From Lactobacillus selangorensis (GTDB lineage: Bacteria > Bacillota > Bacilli > Lactobacillales > Lactobacillaceae), in assembly GCF_001437205.1 (NCBI RefSeq), contig NZ_JQAZ01000003.1, positions 124,001 to 188,000 on the forward strand: a stretch of DNA of 64,000 nucleotides, read 5' to 3'. This document shows, piece by piece, positions 34,750 to 44,354 of the stretch; the stretch's first letter is position 1; each line of letters starts with the position of its first letter. The notes under the pieces were generated by a model, which did not search any database, was not told the origin of the DNA, and worked only from the letters and a program-made list of their open reading frames with translations. A program made the translations under genes and the position numbers.

Positions 34750-35622
34750 GTGAAAAAAATTATCGCTGCCCAGCAGTTTTTGCAGAATCATTTGGATTTA
34801 TTCGAGTGTCCGTTGTGCCACGAACCGTTTGTGGCGGTCAATGAACTGGGGATTGTCTGTCCGCAGGGGCATCGGTTTGATTTGTCCCGAAAAGGCACCC
34901 TCTACTTTTTAAAGAAACACGTTAAAACAGAATACGATGCGCAGATGCTGGCGCACCGCCGCAATATCATTCAAGCCGGTTTTTTTGACCCGTTTCTGCA
35001 GGCAATCGCCGCTTCTTTGCAGCCAGCAACCAATATTCTTGATGTCGGCTGCGGCGAAGGCAGTACCACCAGCCGGCTGGCGCAGCAAGTGCCGGCCCAT
35101 TATGTCGGGTTCGATATTTCTAAGCCAGGCATCAATTTAGCCACGCAGCAGCCGACCAATGTTTTTTTCTGTGTCGCCGATCTGGCTAATTTGCCGTTCA
35201 ATCATGACAGTTTCGATACCTTGCTGGATATCTTTTCACCGTCGCAATACGCCGAATTCGACCGGGTGCTGAAACCGGGCGGCCAGTTACTGAAAATTGT
35301 TCCGAATCTGGATTATCTCCATGAATTACGCACTCGTTTGTATGCTGGCCAAGCGAAAGAAAATTATCAGAATAATCGTGTTGTTGATTTGTTTGCTCAG
35401 CATGTCCGCATCCGTCAGCAGCAGCGCATTCGCTACATCTTTGACCTCAATGCCACAACGTTTGAGGACTTATTGGCGATGACGCCGTTAACTTGGCAGG
35501 CGGCGCCGGATAAGCTGGCCGCTTTACGTGCCGATCCGCTGCAGCAGATCACAATCGATGTCACCTTATTGCGTGGTGAAAAGCCGCTCTCAAAGGGCGT
35601 TAATTCAAGCCCGTCAAATTAG
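34750..35622 (+). CDS. 23S rRNA (guanine-N1)-methyltransferase RlmA family
   Basis: This 290-residue SAM-dependent methyltransferase has an N-terminal zinc finger (FECPLCHEPFV...CPQGHRFDLSRKG) and a Rossmann core (NILDVGCGEGSTTSRLA, FDTLLDIFSPSQYAEFDRVLKPGG). These fit the RlmA/TlrB group that methylates 23S rRNA helix 35 and can alter macrolide sensitivity. The GTG at 34750 follows AGGAGG by 6 bases. The frame is open further upstream with no better start. Whether it is RlmA(I) or RlmA(II) cannot be told here. Confidence 0.88.
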   Translation: MKKIIAAQQFLQNHLDLFECPLCHEPFVAVNELGIVCPQGHRFDLSRKGTLYFLKKHVKTEYDAQMLAHRRNIIQAGFFDPFLQAIAASLQPATNILDVGCGEGSTTSRLAQQVPAHYVGFDISKPGINLATQQPTNVFFCVADLANLPFNHDSFDTLLDIFSPSQYAEFDRVLKPGGQLLKIVPNLDYLHELRTRLYAGQAKENYQNNRVVDLFAQHVRIRQQQRIRYIFDLNATTFEDLLAMTPLTWQAAPDKLAALRADPLQQITIDVTLLRGEKPLSKGVNSSPSN

Positions 35623-35623
35623 G

Positions 35624-35652
35624 TTGCACAAATGACATTTCGGTGTTATATT
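35624..35652 (+). promoter_or_regulatory. Strong sigma-A promoter just after rlmA
   Basis: TTGCAC (35624-35629), a 17-bp spacer and TATATT (35647-35652). The predicted start is near 35659. No gene with a ribosome site follows before the terminator at 35736. Confidence 0.75.
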
Positions 35653-35658
35653 ATTTGC

Positions 35659-35781
35659 AAGGAATTTTTTCATTCTTTTTTATCAGATTGATTAGGTCTG
35701 TTTCTGATAAAAGACGATGATAGGAAACCTTCTTAACGTACGATCTCGCCGTGAATTGACACCGAGGCCGTGCGTTTTTTT
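35659..35781 (+). ncRNA. Candidate ~120-nt small RNA or attenuated leader
   Basis: It is bounded by the promoter at 35624-35652 and the terminator at 35736-35781. It contains a hairpin TTATCAGA...TCTGATAA (35680-35710). No known riboswitch family was recognised. It lies between rlmA and trmL, so it could be an independent sRNA or a leader of trmL. The only reading frame, from ATG at 35717, runs through the terminator and looks like a shadow. Confidence 0.45.
35736..35781 (+). terminator. Intrinsic terminator upstream of trmL
   Basis: ACGTACG pairs with CGTGCGT, CTCG with CGAG and GTG with CAC around an AATTGA loop, followed by T7. Confidence 0.8.
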
Positions 35782-35845
35782 GTGCCTTCATTTCAAGGAG
35801 AAATACGTTATACTAAAGAAAATGAAATTGAAAGAAGTGTCTGAA

Positions 35846-36355
35846 ATGACCAATCATATTGTTTTATTTGAACCGTTGATGCCTGCCAATACCGGCAATA
35901 TTGCACGAACCTGTGCTGCAACCGGCACACACCTGCATCTGATTAAACCATTAGGCTTTGAAATCGATGATAAGCATTTGAAACGGGCTGGGCTGGATTA
36001 TTGGAAGAATGTCAACCTCACCGTCCACGACAACCTGCAGGAGTTTATGAACAGTCTGCCGGATATCAATGACCTCAAAATTATCACCAAGTTTTCGGAA
36101 CAAGTCTACAGCGACGCCGATTTGAGCCAAACTGACCATGATTATTATTTCCTGTTCGGCAAGGAAACGACGGGCGTGCCGGAACCGTTCGAACGCAAAT
36201 ACCGGGACAACTGCCTGCGGATTCCAATGACCGACAAAGTCCGGGCATTGAATTTATCGAATTCGGCTGCGATTGTGATCTATGAGGCAGTGCGTCAGCA
36301 AGGCTTCGCCGGCTTGGAAAAGAGTCACACTTACGAACACGATAAATTGAAATAG
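35846..36355 (+). CDS. trmL: tRNA (cytidine/uridine-2'-O)-methyltransferase TrmL family
   Basis: This 169-residue SPOUT methyltransferase is of the TrmL/CspR type, which methylates the 2'-hydroxyl of the wobble nucleotide in some tRNA-Leu. Motifs are ALNLSNSAAIVIYEAVRQ (the SPOUT knot) and PLMPANTGNIARTCAATGTHL at the start. The ATG at 35846 is preferred; upstream in-frame ATGs at 35717 and 35822 have no good ribosome site and the 35717 frame crosses a terminator. The ribosome site AAAGAAG is weak. A TATACT -10 lies at 35809-35814. topB follows by 14 bases. Confidence 0.9.
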   Translation: MTNHIVLFEPLMPANTGNIARTCAATGTHLHLIKPLGFEIDDKHLKRAGLDYWKNVNLTVHDNLQEFMNSLPDINDLKIITKFSEQVYSDADLSQTDHDYYFLFGKETTGVPEPFERKYRDNCLRIPMTDKVRALNLSNSAAIVIYEAVRQQGFAGLEKSHTYEHDKLK

Positions 36356-36369
36356 AAAGGAACAACTGC

Positions 36370-38439
36370 ATGTCCAAAACACTTGTGTTAGCTGAAAAGC
36401 CCAGCGTTGCCAAGGAATTGGCCCGGGTCCTGCAGGCTGACCAGAAAACAGCACATTATTATGAAGGCAAAAATTACATCGTTACGTGGGCACTGGGGCA
36501 TCTGTTGGGACTGAAAATGCCGGAGCAGTACCATCCGCAGTGGCAGAAGTGGACCTTCGAAACACTGCCGATGCTGCCGACTAAATTTGAAATCACGCCG
36601 CTGCCGAAAACGGGCGCCCAGCTGAAGGCTATTAAACAATTAGCCCGCCGCAAAGATGTGAATCAAGCCGTGATTGCCACCGATGCTGGCCGTGAAGGCG
36701 AGCTGGTCGCCCGGTTTATTTTCGATTACATTGACTTCAAGAAACCCTTGAAGCGGCTCTGGATTTCTTCGCAAACCGATAAGGCCATCAAAGCCGGTTT
36801 TGCGGCCTTGCAGCCGGATCAGAACTACGAACACCTTTACCAGGCCGCTATGGCTCGCTCTGAGGCCGATTGGCTGATTGGTTTGAACGTCAGCCGGGCC
36901 TTGACCGTTAAATATCACGATAGCCTGTCGGCCGGTCGGGTCCAGACGCCGACACTGGCGTTTGTGGCCGAACGTGAGCAGGCTATCAACCATTTTAAAC
37001 CGCAGACTTATCAAACGCTGCAGCTGCAGACCCCTTATGGGACGGCAGCTTTGCAGCCGAATAAGCACTTATCGGCGGATGCGGCCCAAAAGATGGCGGC
37101 CCAGGTCAATCGTACCGACTTTAAAGTCACTGCAATCGATGTCAAAACGAAACATGAAAAAGCACCGCTGCCTTACGATTTAACGGCATTACAGCAGGTG
37201 GCCAATGAACGGTATCATTTTTCTGCCAAAGAAACGCTGAATCTATTGCAGCGTTTATATGAACGGTATAAGTTAGTCACTTATCCCCGTACGGATTCAC
37301 GTTACTTGACGACGGATTTGAAGGCAACGATGACTGAACGGTTGAATGCCATCAGCGGTTATTCGCCTGAAGCTAAAAAATGGGCGGCTCAAAAGCAGCC
37401 GGTCATTCAGACACAAGTTTTCAATAATAGTAAAGTCGGCGATCATTATGGCTTGATTCCGACCGAAGAACGGGGCCAGCTGAATCAGCTTGATAACGAC
37501 GAGCTGAAGATTTATCGCTTGATTGTCGACCAGTTCCTGCTGCTCTTTAAAGAAGACCATGTCGAAAAACGGAGCAAGGTCACGCTTCAGGGTGGCCAGT
37601 TTACTTTTACGTTCACTTATCATCAGGTGCTCGAACCGGGATTTAAAGACGACCAGAAAACGGCGCCGCTGACTTTGAAACAGGGGGCTTCAGTCAAGGG
37701 CCAAGCCGTTTTGAAGCAACAGACAACTAAGCCGCCGAAGCGTCTGACGGAAGCCACTTTGCTGGCCCAGATGGAAAAATACGGGCTGGGAACGCCGGCA
37801 ACACGTGCTGATATTCTCGAAAAATTAGTGTCCTCCGGCCTGATGAAACGCCAATCGAATGAATTAAGTGTCACGCCGAAGGGCACCCAGCTGCTGGATT
37901 TGGTCAATCCCAGTCTAGTCAGTCCGAAACTGACGGCGCAGTGGGAAGCCGACCTCAAGTCGATTGAACAGGGCGATTTGGCGCCCAAGACCTTTATTGC
38001 GACGATGCGGGATAACACGGTTCGGCTAGTCAAGGAAATTAAAGGCAGCAAGAAGACTTACAAGGATCCCAACTTGACGCAGAAAAAATGTCCGCAATGC
38101 GGGAGCCGGCTTCGGGAAAAACAGACCCGGCAAGGCACGTTTTACGTCTGCAGCAATCCTGATTGTGATTATCGCCGCCGCAAAGATCCAAAAGTGACGA
38201 ACCATCGCTGTCCGCAGTGCCATCACAAAATGGTATTATTAAAGGGTGCGAACGGCGAGTACTTCAAGTGCCAGCACTGTGGCTTTACTGAGAAACCGCA
38301 GGATAAGAAGCATTCGAAACGCATGAATAAACATGAAGAGAAAAAACTTTTGCAGAAGTACAGTCCCGATGCACAGGAAGCGGCTGAGGAGAGTCCGTTA
38401 GCGGCTGCTCTGAAGGCTGCAATGCATCAAGATCAATAA
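36370..38439 (+). CDS. topB: DNA topoisomerase III
   Basis: This 689-residue type IA topoisomerase relaxes or decatenates DNA through single-strand passage. The N-terminal TOPRIM domain starts MSKTLVLAEKPSVAKEL, with ATDAGREGEL. The catalytic tyrosine is at about residue 305 in VTYPRTDSRYL. The C-terminus carries zinc ribbons (CPQCGSRLREKQ...CSNPDCDYRRRK and CPQCHHKMVLLKG...CQHCGF). It is in a run with trmL and the DUF1149 gene. AAAGGAA lies before the ATG. Confidence 0.96.
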   Translation: MSKTLVLAEKPSVAKELARVLQADQKTAHYYEGKNYIVTWALGHLLGLKMPEQYHPQWQKWTFETLPMLPTKFEITPLPKTGAQLKAIKQLARRKDVNQAVIATDAGREGELVARFIFDYIDFKKPLKRLWISSQTDKAIKAGFAALQPDQNYEHLYQAAMARSEADWLIGLNVSRALTVKYHDSLSAGRVQTPTLAFVAEREQAINHFKPQTYQTLQLQTPYGTAALQPNKHLSADAAQKMAAQVNRTDFKVTAIDVKTKHEKAPLPYDLTALQQVANERYHFSAKETLNLLQRLYERYKLVTYPRTDSRYLTTDLKATMTERLNAISGYSPEAKKWAAQKQPVIQTQVFNNSKVGDHYGLIPTEERGQLNQLDNDELKIYRLIVDQFLLLFKEDHVEKRSKVTLQGGQFTFTFTYHQVLEPGFKDDQKTAPLTLKQGASVKGQAVLKQQTTKPPKRLTEATLLAQMEKYGLGTPATRADILEKLVSSGLMKRQSNELSVTPKGTQLLDLVNPSLVSPKLTAQWEADLKSIEQGDLAPKTFIATMRDNTVRLVKEIKGSKKTYKDPNLTQKKCPQCGSRLREKQTRQGTFYVCSNPDCDYRRRKDPKVTNHRCPQCHHKMVLLKGANGEYFKCQHCGFTEKPQDKKHSKRMNKHEEKKLLQKYSPDAQEAAEESPLAAALKAAMHQDQ

Positions 38440-38454
38440 CGGAGGGCATTTATT

Positions 38455-38862
38455 ATGGAAACAAAAAAATATCCCATCATCGTCGAACAATTTCATTTTG
38501 ATATGGTCGACCCGAAGACAGACACGAATCAAAATGTGCAAGTCGCCATGCGCCAAGTCGAACCCAGCGATCCGGCTCGCAAAGACGAATTGAAGAGCGG
38601 CAACATGTTCGAAATTATGGTGCCGTTTGACGTCATTCCACCACAGGCCGGATTCCGTGTTTCTGGCAAGATCACACGTGTTGTTCAGACGCTGGATTAT
38701 TTTGGCCAGGCCAATGAAATCAGTCCTGATGATTTGGAAAAATTATCCCGTCCGCTGATCGAATACATTGAAACTTTGACGTATCAAGTTACAGCCGTTG
38801 CCCTCGACAAGGGGTACCAGCTGGAATTTGAAGCTTCCGGCAATCAAAAAGACAATCAATAA
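38455..38862 (+). CDS. DUF1149 family protein
   Basis: This 135-residue soluble protein matches DUF1149, a SecB-like small family of Lactobacillales: EQFHFDMVDPKTDTNQNVQV, FEIMVPFDVIPPQAGFRVSG, and the C-terminal PLIEYIETLTYQVTAVAL. Its function is unknown. It follows topB by 15 bases with GGAGG upstream and is closed by a strong terminator, so it belongs to the topB transcript. Confidence 0.88.
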   Translation: METKKYPIIVEQFHFDMVDPKTDTNQNVQVAMRQVEPSDPARKDELKSGNMFEIMVPFDVIPPQAGFRVSGKITRVVQTLDYFGQANEISPDDLEKLSRPLIEYIETLTYQVTAVALDKGYQLEFEASGNQKDNQ

Positions 38863-38880
38863 TTTAGACTGATCTGAAGG

Positions 38881-38910
38881 AAGGCCGTTTCCGTAGGAAA
38901 CGGCCTTTTT
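38881..38910 (+). terminator. Terminator of topB-DUF1149
   Basis: AAGGCCGTTTCC...GGAAACGGCCTT (38881-38907) followed by T5. Confidence 0.95.
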
Positions 38911-38922
38911 GTGTGGGAATTG

Positions 38923-38964
38923 TAAGCCTCCGGCGTCAAACCATCTTTTCTCACACTCTGGTCT
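38923..38964 (+). repeat. Direct repeat R1 of an intergenic element
   Basis: A 42-base unit beginning TAAGCCTCCGGCGTCAAACC and ending CACACTCTGGTCT. It recurs at 39050-39091 with one mismatch. Confidence 0.9.
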
Positions 38965-39011
38965 AAATGTGTTCAAAAAGATTGCCGCCGTCGTTTAGTG
39001 ACCTGTTCCTT

Positions 39012-39033
39012 GAAGCCTAAAGAGCCAGGCTTC
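39012..39033. repeat. Hairpin between the two direct repeats
   Basis: GAAGCCT...AGGCTTC, flanked by CCTG and CAGG that extend the fold. It forms the centre of the intergenic element. Confidence 0.7.
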
Positions 39034-39049
39034 GCCGTCACAGGCCGAC

Positions 39050-39091
39050 TAAGCCTCCGACGTCAAACCATCTTTTCTCACACTCTGGTCT
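39050..39091 (+). repeat. Direct repeat R2 of an intergenic element
   Basis: A 42-base unit beginning TAAGCCTCCGACGTCAAACC, 41 of 42 bases identical to R1, starting 127 bases after it. Its 3' end touches the ftsK -35 region. Confidence 0.9.
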
Positions 39092-39119
39092 TAAAAAGGA
39101 ACATTCGTTTGTGTATAAT
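39091..39119 (+). promoter_or_regulatory. Promoter of ftsK
   Basis: TTAAAA (39091-39096), a 17-bp spacer and TATAAT (39114-39119). The -35 is poor. Confidence 0.55.
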
Positions 39120-39147
39120 AAGGCTATGAATTAAAGGAGGGCTTTGC

Positions 39148-41538
39148 ATGGCACAACGACGTGCGTCGAAACGCAAATCCACCCGTAGAAAGAAACAATC
39201 CGATCTGACTTTAAATGTGATTGGGCTCGTCTTTGTAGTGGCGAGCGTGCTGGCTTTATTTCACCTTGGCTTTTTAGGGATGATGTTTGCCAACTTGTTT
39301 CGGGTATTTGTTGGGGATACCTATTTGATCCTCGTTATTTTATTTGGGTTATTAGGTTTTTATTTATTGATTGAGGGGGATGCCCCTGAATTAAATTGGC
39401 AGCGAGCTGGTGGTTTTGCGCTCGCCTATTTTGGCTTGCTGATTTTAATTGATGCCATTCATTTTAATAGTCTGAATATTCACGCTAACTTTGTGGCGAT
39501 CACTTGGCGAACCTTGCTGGCTGATTTTCAAAGGGCGAATGTCGCTAGTTCAGTCGGCGGCGGCTTAATCGGAGCATTGGGCTACAGTTTCAGCTATTTC
39601 TTGCTGGCGCCGCTGGGAACCGATCTGCTGGCGCTTGCGATTATGATCAGCGGTGGCTTGGTTTTTGCCAACGTTCCATTTGCAACGGTGATTGCATTTT
39701 TGAATCGCTGCGCACAAGGCATACGGCATTTTTTCCGCATGCTTGTTGCCTTTTTCAAAGCAGTGGCGGCATGGAGCACAGTCCAAGTCAAACGTTTTTG
39801 GGCGGCCCTGCAGGCGGATGATGATGACGAAGATCCGTTTGAAGAACAATTGCGGGCCCAATCTGAGGCAGCGCAAGCGGCAAAACAGGCCGCTCAGGAA
39901 GCGTCGGAAGCACCAAGTGAGACGACCAGTGCTGCACCAGCTGATAGCGACGCCTTTGAGATTCATCATACGCAGGCAGAAACGACAGCACCGACGAATC
40001 CGCCGCAACAAGCGAATATTCCGGATCCGATTGAAGCAACTGAAGAGCCGCCGACTAAAACGGTGCCGCCGGTCAATCCTAATTACAAGCTGCCAAGCGT
40101 CGATCTGTTAACGGCCGTTCCACCAGTCGATCAAAGCGACGAATACCAGGCCATTGACAAGAATCGTAAAATCTTAAAACAGACTTTTGATAGTTTTGGT
40201 GTTGATGTCAAGGTGAAAAGTGCCAGCTTGGGGCCGACGGTGACACGTTATGAAATTCAGCCGGCGGTCGGAGTCAAAGTCAGCAAGATCGTCCATTTAT
40301 CGGATGATTTAGCCTTAGCATTGGCCGCCAAAGATATCCGTATCGAAGCACCGATTCCTGGCAAATCGCTGATTGGAATCGAAGTGCCGAACAAACAAGT
40401 CTCGACGGTTTCATTTCGGGATGTGATCGAACATGAACCGGATCATCAAGGTAAATTGTTATCAGTGCCGCTGGGCAAAGACATTTCCGGCAAAGTAATC
40501 ATGTGCAATCTGGCTAAGATGCCGCATCTGCTGATTGCCGGATCGACGGGGAGTGGGAAATCCGTTGCTATTAACGGAATCATCACGAGTCTGCTGATGC
40601 AGGCTCGGCCGGATCAAGTTAAACTGATGCTGATCGATCCGAAAATGGTCGAACTGAGTATTTATAACGGCGTGCCACATTTGCTGACACCGGTTGTCAC
40701 TGAGTCGAAAAAAGCGGCGAGTGCGCTGAACAAAGTTGTTCAGGAAATGGAGCGGCGTTACAAACGGTTTGCGGCGTCAAGCACCCGCAACATGGCGGAA
40801 TATAATCAAAAGGTTGACGAAAATAACGCCGATCCGAATAACGCCGCTATGGAAAAAATGCCCTACATTGTCGTCGTTGTCGATGAATTATCTGATTTGA
40901 TGATGGTCGCCGGCAATGAAGTGGAAGCAGCAATTGTGCGTTTAGCACAGATGGCGCGTGCCGCTGGAATTCATATGATTGTCGCGACACAGCGGCCCTC
41001 TGTTGATGTTGTTACGGGGCTGATTAAAGCCAATATTCCGTCACGGATTGCCTTTGCGGTCTCCAGCGGGATCGATTCACGGACGATTATCGACCAAGTC
41101 GGGGCGGAAAAACTGCTCGGTCGGGGCGATATGCTCTATCGGCCGATGGGCATGAATAGCCCTGAACGAATTCAAGGGGCGTATATCTCCGCCGAAGATG
41201 TCGAACGAGTCGTCAGCTACGTTCAGCAGGAACAGCCAGCGCAATATGATGATGAGATGCTGCCAAGTGACAATGACGAGGCCACTGGTGACGACGATAA
41301 CGGCGCTGCCGATGAGGACGAATATTATCAAGATGCCGTCGAATGGGTCGCTGAACAGCAGAAGGCCAGTGTGTCGATGCTGCAGCGGCGCTTCCGAATC
41401 GGTTATAATCGGGCTGCACGACTGGTTGATGAGATGGAGAATCGCGGCGTTGTGGGACCGGCAAACGGCAGCAAACCTCGTCAGGTGTTTGTCCATCCCA
41501 AACAGAATGACGATCAGAATCCGCCGGACGACATGTAA
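39148..41538 (+). CDS. ftsK: DNA translocase FtsK/SpoIIIE
   Basis: This 796-residue membrane-anchored DNA pump moves chromosome ends into daughter cells at division. It has about four N-terminal helices (residues ~25-190), an acidic/Ala-Gln-rich linker (~220-320), a RecA-like motor with Walker [16 protein letters not shown] and Walker [16 protein letters not shown], and a C-terminal winged-helix gamma domain ([23 protein letters not shown]) that reads KOPS-type sequences. AAAGGAGG lies before the ATG. Confidence 0.97.
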   Translation: MAQRRASKRKSTRRKKQSDLTLNVIGLVFVVASVLALFHLGFLGMMFANLFRVFVGDTYLILVILFGLLGFYLLIEGDAPELNWQRAGGFALAYFGLLILIDAIHFNSLNIHANFVAITWRTLLADFQRANVASSVGGGLIGALGYSFSYFLLAPLGTDLLALAIMISGGLVFANVPFATVIAFLNRCAQGIRHFFRMLVAFFKAVAAWSTVQVKRFWAALQADDDDEDPFEEQLRAQSEAAQAAKQAAQEASEAPSETTSAAPADSDAFEIHHTQAETTAPTNPPQQANIPDPIEATEEPPTKTVPPVNPNYKLPSVDLLTAVPPVDQSDEYQAIDKNRKILKQTFDSFGVDVKVKSASLGPTVTRYEIQPAVGVKVSKIVHLSDDLALALAAKDIRIEAPIPGKSLIGIEVPNKQVSTVSFRDVIEHEPDHQGKLLSVPLGKDISGKVIMCNLAKMPHLLIAGSTGSGKSVAINGIITSLLMQARPDQVKLMLIDPKMVELSIYNGVPHLLTPVVTESKKAASALNKVVQEMERRYKRFAASSTRNMAEYNQKVDENNADPNNAAMEKMPYIVVVVDELSDLMMVAGNEVEAAIVRLAQMARAAGIHMIVATQRPSVDVVTGLIKANIPSRIAFAVSSGIDSRTIIDQVGAEKLLGRGDMLYRPMGMNSPERIQGAYISAEDVERVVSYVQQEQPAQYDDEMLPSDNDEATGDDDNGAADEDEYYQDAVEWVAEQQKASVSMLQRRFRIGYNRAARLVDEMENRGVVGPANGSKPRQVFVHPKQNDDQNPPDDM

Positions 41539-41545
41539 TTTAACG

Positions 41546-41578
41546 AAAGACGAAATCAGCTTGTGGTTTCGTCTTTTT
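41546..41578 (+). terminator. Terminator of ftsK
   Basis: AAAGACGAAA...TTTCGTCTTT (41546-41576) followed by T. Confidence 0.88.
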
Positions 41579-41779
41579 ATGTAAATTTTAATTAAAGCAG
41601 CAGGAGCGCCAAAAAGGGTTTGCTTGAGATTTATGCCGTTCAAGTCATTATGACTGCTTTTGTCTACTTGCCTTTTCTGGTATGATACTTATTGTGTAAC
41701 GATTTTTACAATTGACATTTTCGGAAATATTAAATAGAAAAACAAACTTTGAAATGAGAAATGATTGGGGGGCCTTTTT

Positions 41780-43045
41780 GTGCGAAAAACATTGGCCGAT
41801 GGAATCTATTTAAATCTGATTCCGACAAAACAATTCAAAACGATTCGGGTTGTGATTCGCTTCATTGCACCTTTGGAACGAGCAACTGCGACACAGCGGT
41901 CGCTGCTGGCCAGTATTTTGGAAGCCAATAGTGCCGATTACCCGACTCAAGCCGATTTAGCGGCTAAATTACAAGAAATGTACGGCGCATCGTTTAATAT
42001 CGGTGCGTTTAAAGAAGGCAATGCGCACATTTTGTCGGTCGAATTAAATTTGGTTAATGACCGCTACTTGCATGGCGAACCGCATTTACTGAAAACTGGG
42101 ATCGACTTTTTACGCCGCATCCTGTTCCATCCGCATGCACTCGAAGGGGCCTTTGATGCCACGACGTTTAACCGTGAACGGGACAATATGGCGAATTACT
42201 TGCGTTCGATTGTCGATGATAAACAAAGCTATGCTGCTATTCAACTCGATAAACTTTACTTTGATGCGGATTCGGATCAGCAGGTTACCGGCTACGGGTC
42301 GCTGGATGATCTGGCGCAAATCGATCCGGCTAGTTTATGGGATTATTACCAGCACCTCTTGGCACACGATCGAATCGAAATCAGCGTCTTAGGCGACATC
42401 GATGAAGCTGAAGTTGTGCCGGATTTCGCCGCTTTTCCATTGGAAGCACGGCCATTGCCGGATGTGAAATTGTTTTATCAGCAGCCGCTGGTTCCGGACG
42501 TTCAGGAACAAACGAAAAAGCAGGAAATTGTCCAGAGCAAACTCGATTTGGCCTATCAAATTGAGGACTATTTCTATGGCCCGCATTATTATGAATTATT
42601 GGTCACAAATGGGATGTTCGGCGGCAATCCGTTGTCGCTGTTATTTGCCAATGTTCGTGAAAAGGCCAGTCTGGCTTATTATGCATCCAGCAACATTGAT
42701 GCCTTTCGGGGGTTGATGACCGTTCAGTGCGGTATTGATGCCCAGAATAAAGAGCAGGTTTTGGCAATCATCAAGGACCAACTGCATGATTTGCAGACGG
42801 GCCACTTTGCGGCTGCTTTGTTGCAGCAGACGCAAGCCGACTTGATCAATCATTATAATTCGGCGTTGGATAGTCCCCGTTATTTGACATCACAGGCTTT
42901 TTACAAGACATTGGTGCCTGAAGCGGTAATCGATGCGCATACATTTGAAAAAGGAATTTTACAAGTGACGGCCCAGCAAGTCCAGGAACGCGCCCAGACG
43001 ATCCGTTTGCAAGCCATTTACTTCTTGGAAGGCGAGGCCAACTAA
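41780..43045 (+). CDS. ymfF: M16-like peptidase homologue without active site (YmfF-like)
   Basis: This 421-residue M16-fold protein lacks the HxxEH zinc motif, so it is probably the inactive partner of the next gene product. Features are the N-terminal LADGIYLNLIPTKQFKTIRV and the C-terminal GGNPLSLLFANVREKASLAYY. In B. subtilis ymfF-ymfH stand in the same order. The GTG at 41780 follows GGGGGG by 7 bases. It opens the long run that leads to cinA. Confidence 0.92.
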   Translation: MRKTLADGIYLNLIPTKQFKTIRVVIRFIAPLERATATQRSLLASILEANSADYPTQADLAAKLQEMYGASFNIGAFKEGNAHILSVELNLVNDRYLHGEPHLLKTGIDFLRRILFHPHALEGAFDATTFNRERDNMANYLRSIVDDKQSYAAIQLDKLYFDADSDQQVTGYGSLDDLAQIDPASLWDYYQHLLAHDRIEISVLGDIDEAEVVPDFAAFPLEARPLPDVKLFYQQPLVPDVQEQTKKQEIVQSKLDLAYQIEDYFYGPHYYELLVTNGMFGGNPLSLLFANVREKASLAYYASSNIDAFRGLMTVQCGIDAQNKEQVLAIIKDQLHDLQTGHFAAALLQQTQADLINHYNSALDSPRYLTSQAFYKTLVPEAVIDAHTFEKGILQVTAQQVQERAQTIRLQAIYFLEGEAN

Positions 43046-43046
43046 C

Positions 43047-44354
43047 ATGGAGAAACAAATTTATGCCCGACTGGGTGAAACCCTGTATTCGGAAACTTTA
43101 GCGAACGGGCTGCAGGTCCATTTGCTGCCACGCAAGGGGTATCACAAAACTTATGCCATGTTTACGACTCATTATGGTTCGATCGATAATGAATTCGTTC
43201 CGATCGGCACAGATAAACCAGTTCACGTTCCGGATGGGATTGCTCATTTTCTCGAACACAAAATGTTTGACCAGAAGGATCATGATGTCTTTGAAACCTT
43301 TGGCAAGTATGGCGCCGATTCGAACGCATTTACCAGTTATACCCGCACCAGTTATTTATTTTCATGTACCGACCATGTCAAACAGAATTTAGAGACGCTG
43401 CTCGACTTCGTTCAGGAACCGTACTTCACGGAGCAGTCGGTCAATAAGGAAAAGGGCATCATCGCTCAAGAAATCCAGATGTATGAGGATGATCCCAATT
43501 GGCAGTTGTTCTCAGGCATTTTAGCCAATTTATATCCGCAGCATCCAGTGCGGCTGGATATTGCCGGGACCGTCGACTCGATTCAGGCCATCACGCCTGA
43601 TGAGCTCTATACGGCTTATAATACTTTTTACAATCCCAGCAACATGGATTTATTTGTGACTGGCAAATTGGTTCCAGATGAAATGATGGGGTGGATTCGT
43701 GCCAATCAGGAAGCTAAAGAATTTCCGCAGGCAGCACCAATTCAGCGTTTTTATCCGACTGAAGCAGAAGACGGCAGCGATATTCTGCCATATCGCGTCT
43801 TGGAAATGTCTGTGCAGCGGCCGAAGAGTATTGTCGGTTTGAAAGGGCTGCATCGCTTTCCGGAAGATGAAAACGGACTGAAGGATGAATTGGCGTTGAA
43901 CCTGTTATTCCAGATGCTGTTTGGATCATCATCGAAGAATTACACGCGCCTGTATGATGCCGGTACGATTGACGATTCATTCGGTTATGAAATTGATGTC
44001 GACCGGTCCTTCAATTTTGCGACAATCAGCGGCGATGCCAATAATGCGCAAGAATTTTCAGATGCAATCATTGATATTCTGGAACATTATCCGGATAGTC
44101 CTGAACTGACTAATTCGCATCTGCAGCATGTCGAACGGGGCACGATTGGCAAATATTTGCAATCGTGGAATTCGCTTGAAGCAGTGGCCAATCAGTTTAC
44201 GGACACCAATTTTGGCGATGCCAATTTATTTGAGGTGCTTCCGATTTTGGACAGTCTGACATTGGATGATATCAAGCACACTGCGGCTCATTATATCGAC
44301 CTCGATGCGCTGAGCGTCTTTCATATTCTTCCAAAGGATACGACGACAGCATGA
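43047..44354 (+). CDS. ymfH: M16 family zinc peptidase (YmfH-like)
   Basis: This 435-residue M16 peptidase has the zinc motif HFLEH in GIAHFLEHKMFDQKD and the downstream glutamate region INKEKGIIAQEIQMYEDD. It likely pairs with YmfF; the peptide substrate is not known. It starts one base after the ymfF stop, and its stop overlaps the SDR gene start (ATGA). Length is normal for the family. Confidence 0.94.
   Translation: MEKQIYARLGETLYSETLANGLQVHLLPRKGYHKTYAMFTTHYGSIDNEFVPIGTDKPVHVPDGIAHFLEHKMFDQKDHDVFETFGKYGADSNAFTSYTRTSYLFSCTDHVKQNLETLLDFVQEPYFTEQSVNKEKGIIAQEIQMYEDDPNWQLFSGILANLYPQHPVRLDIAGTVDSIQAITPDELYTAYNTFYNPSNMDLFVTGKLVPDEMMGWIRANQEAKEFPQAAPIQRFYPTEAEDGSDILPYRVLEMSVQRPKSIVGLKGLHRFPEDENGLKDELALNLLFQMLFGSSSKNYTRLYDAGTIDDSFGYEIDVDRSFNFATISGDANNAQEFSDAIIDILEHYPDSPELTNSHLQHVERGTIGKYLQSWNSLEAVANQFTDTNFGDANLFEVLPILDSLTLDDIKHTAAHYIDLDALSVFHILPKDTTTA

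Noticed and set aside
35717..35845. N-terminal extension of trmL from the ATG at 35717
   Set aside because: It would read through a strong terminator and add 43 residues foreign to the family. The ATG at 35846 fits TrmL length.
43047..44354. Idea that the M16 pair processes a bacteriocin or peptide signal
   Set aside because: The gene order ymfF-ymfH-ymfI-ymfM-pgsA is the ordinary core layout and no peptide precursor gene is nearby.
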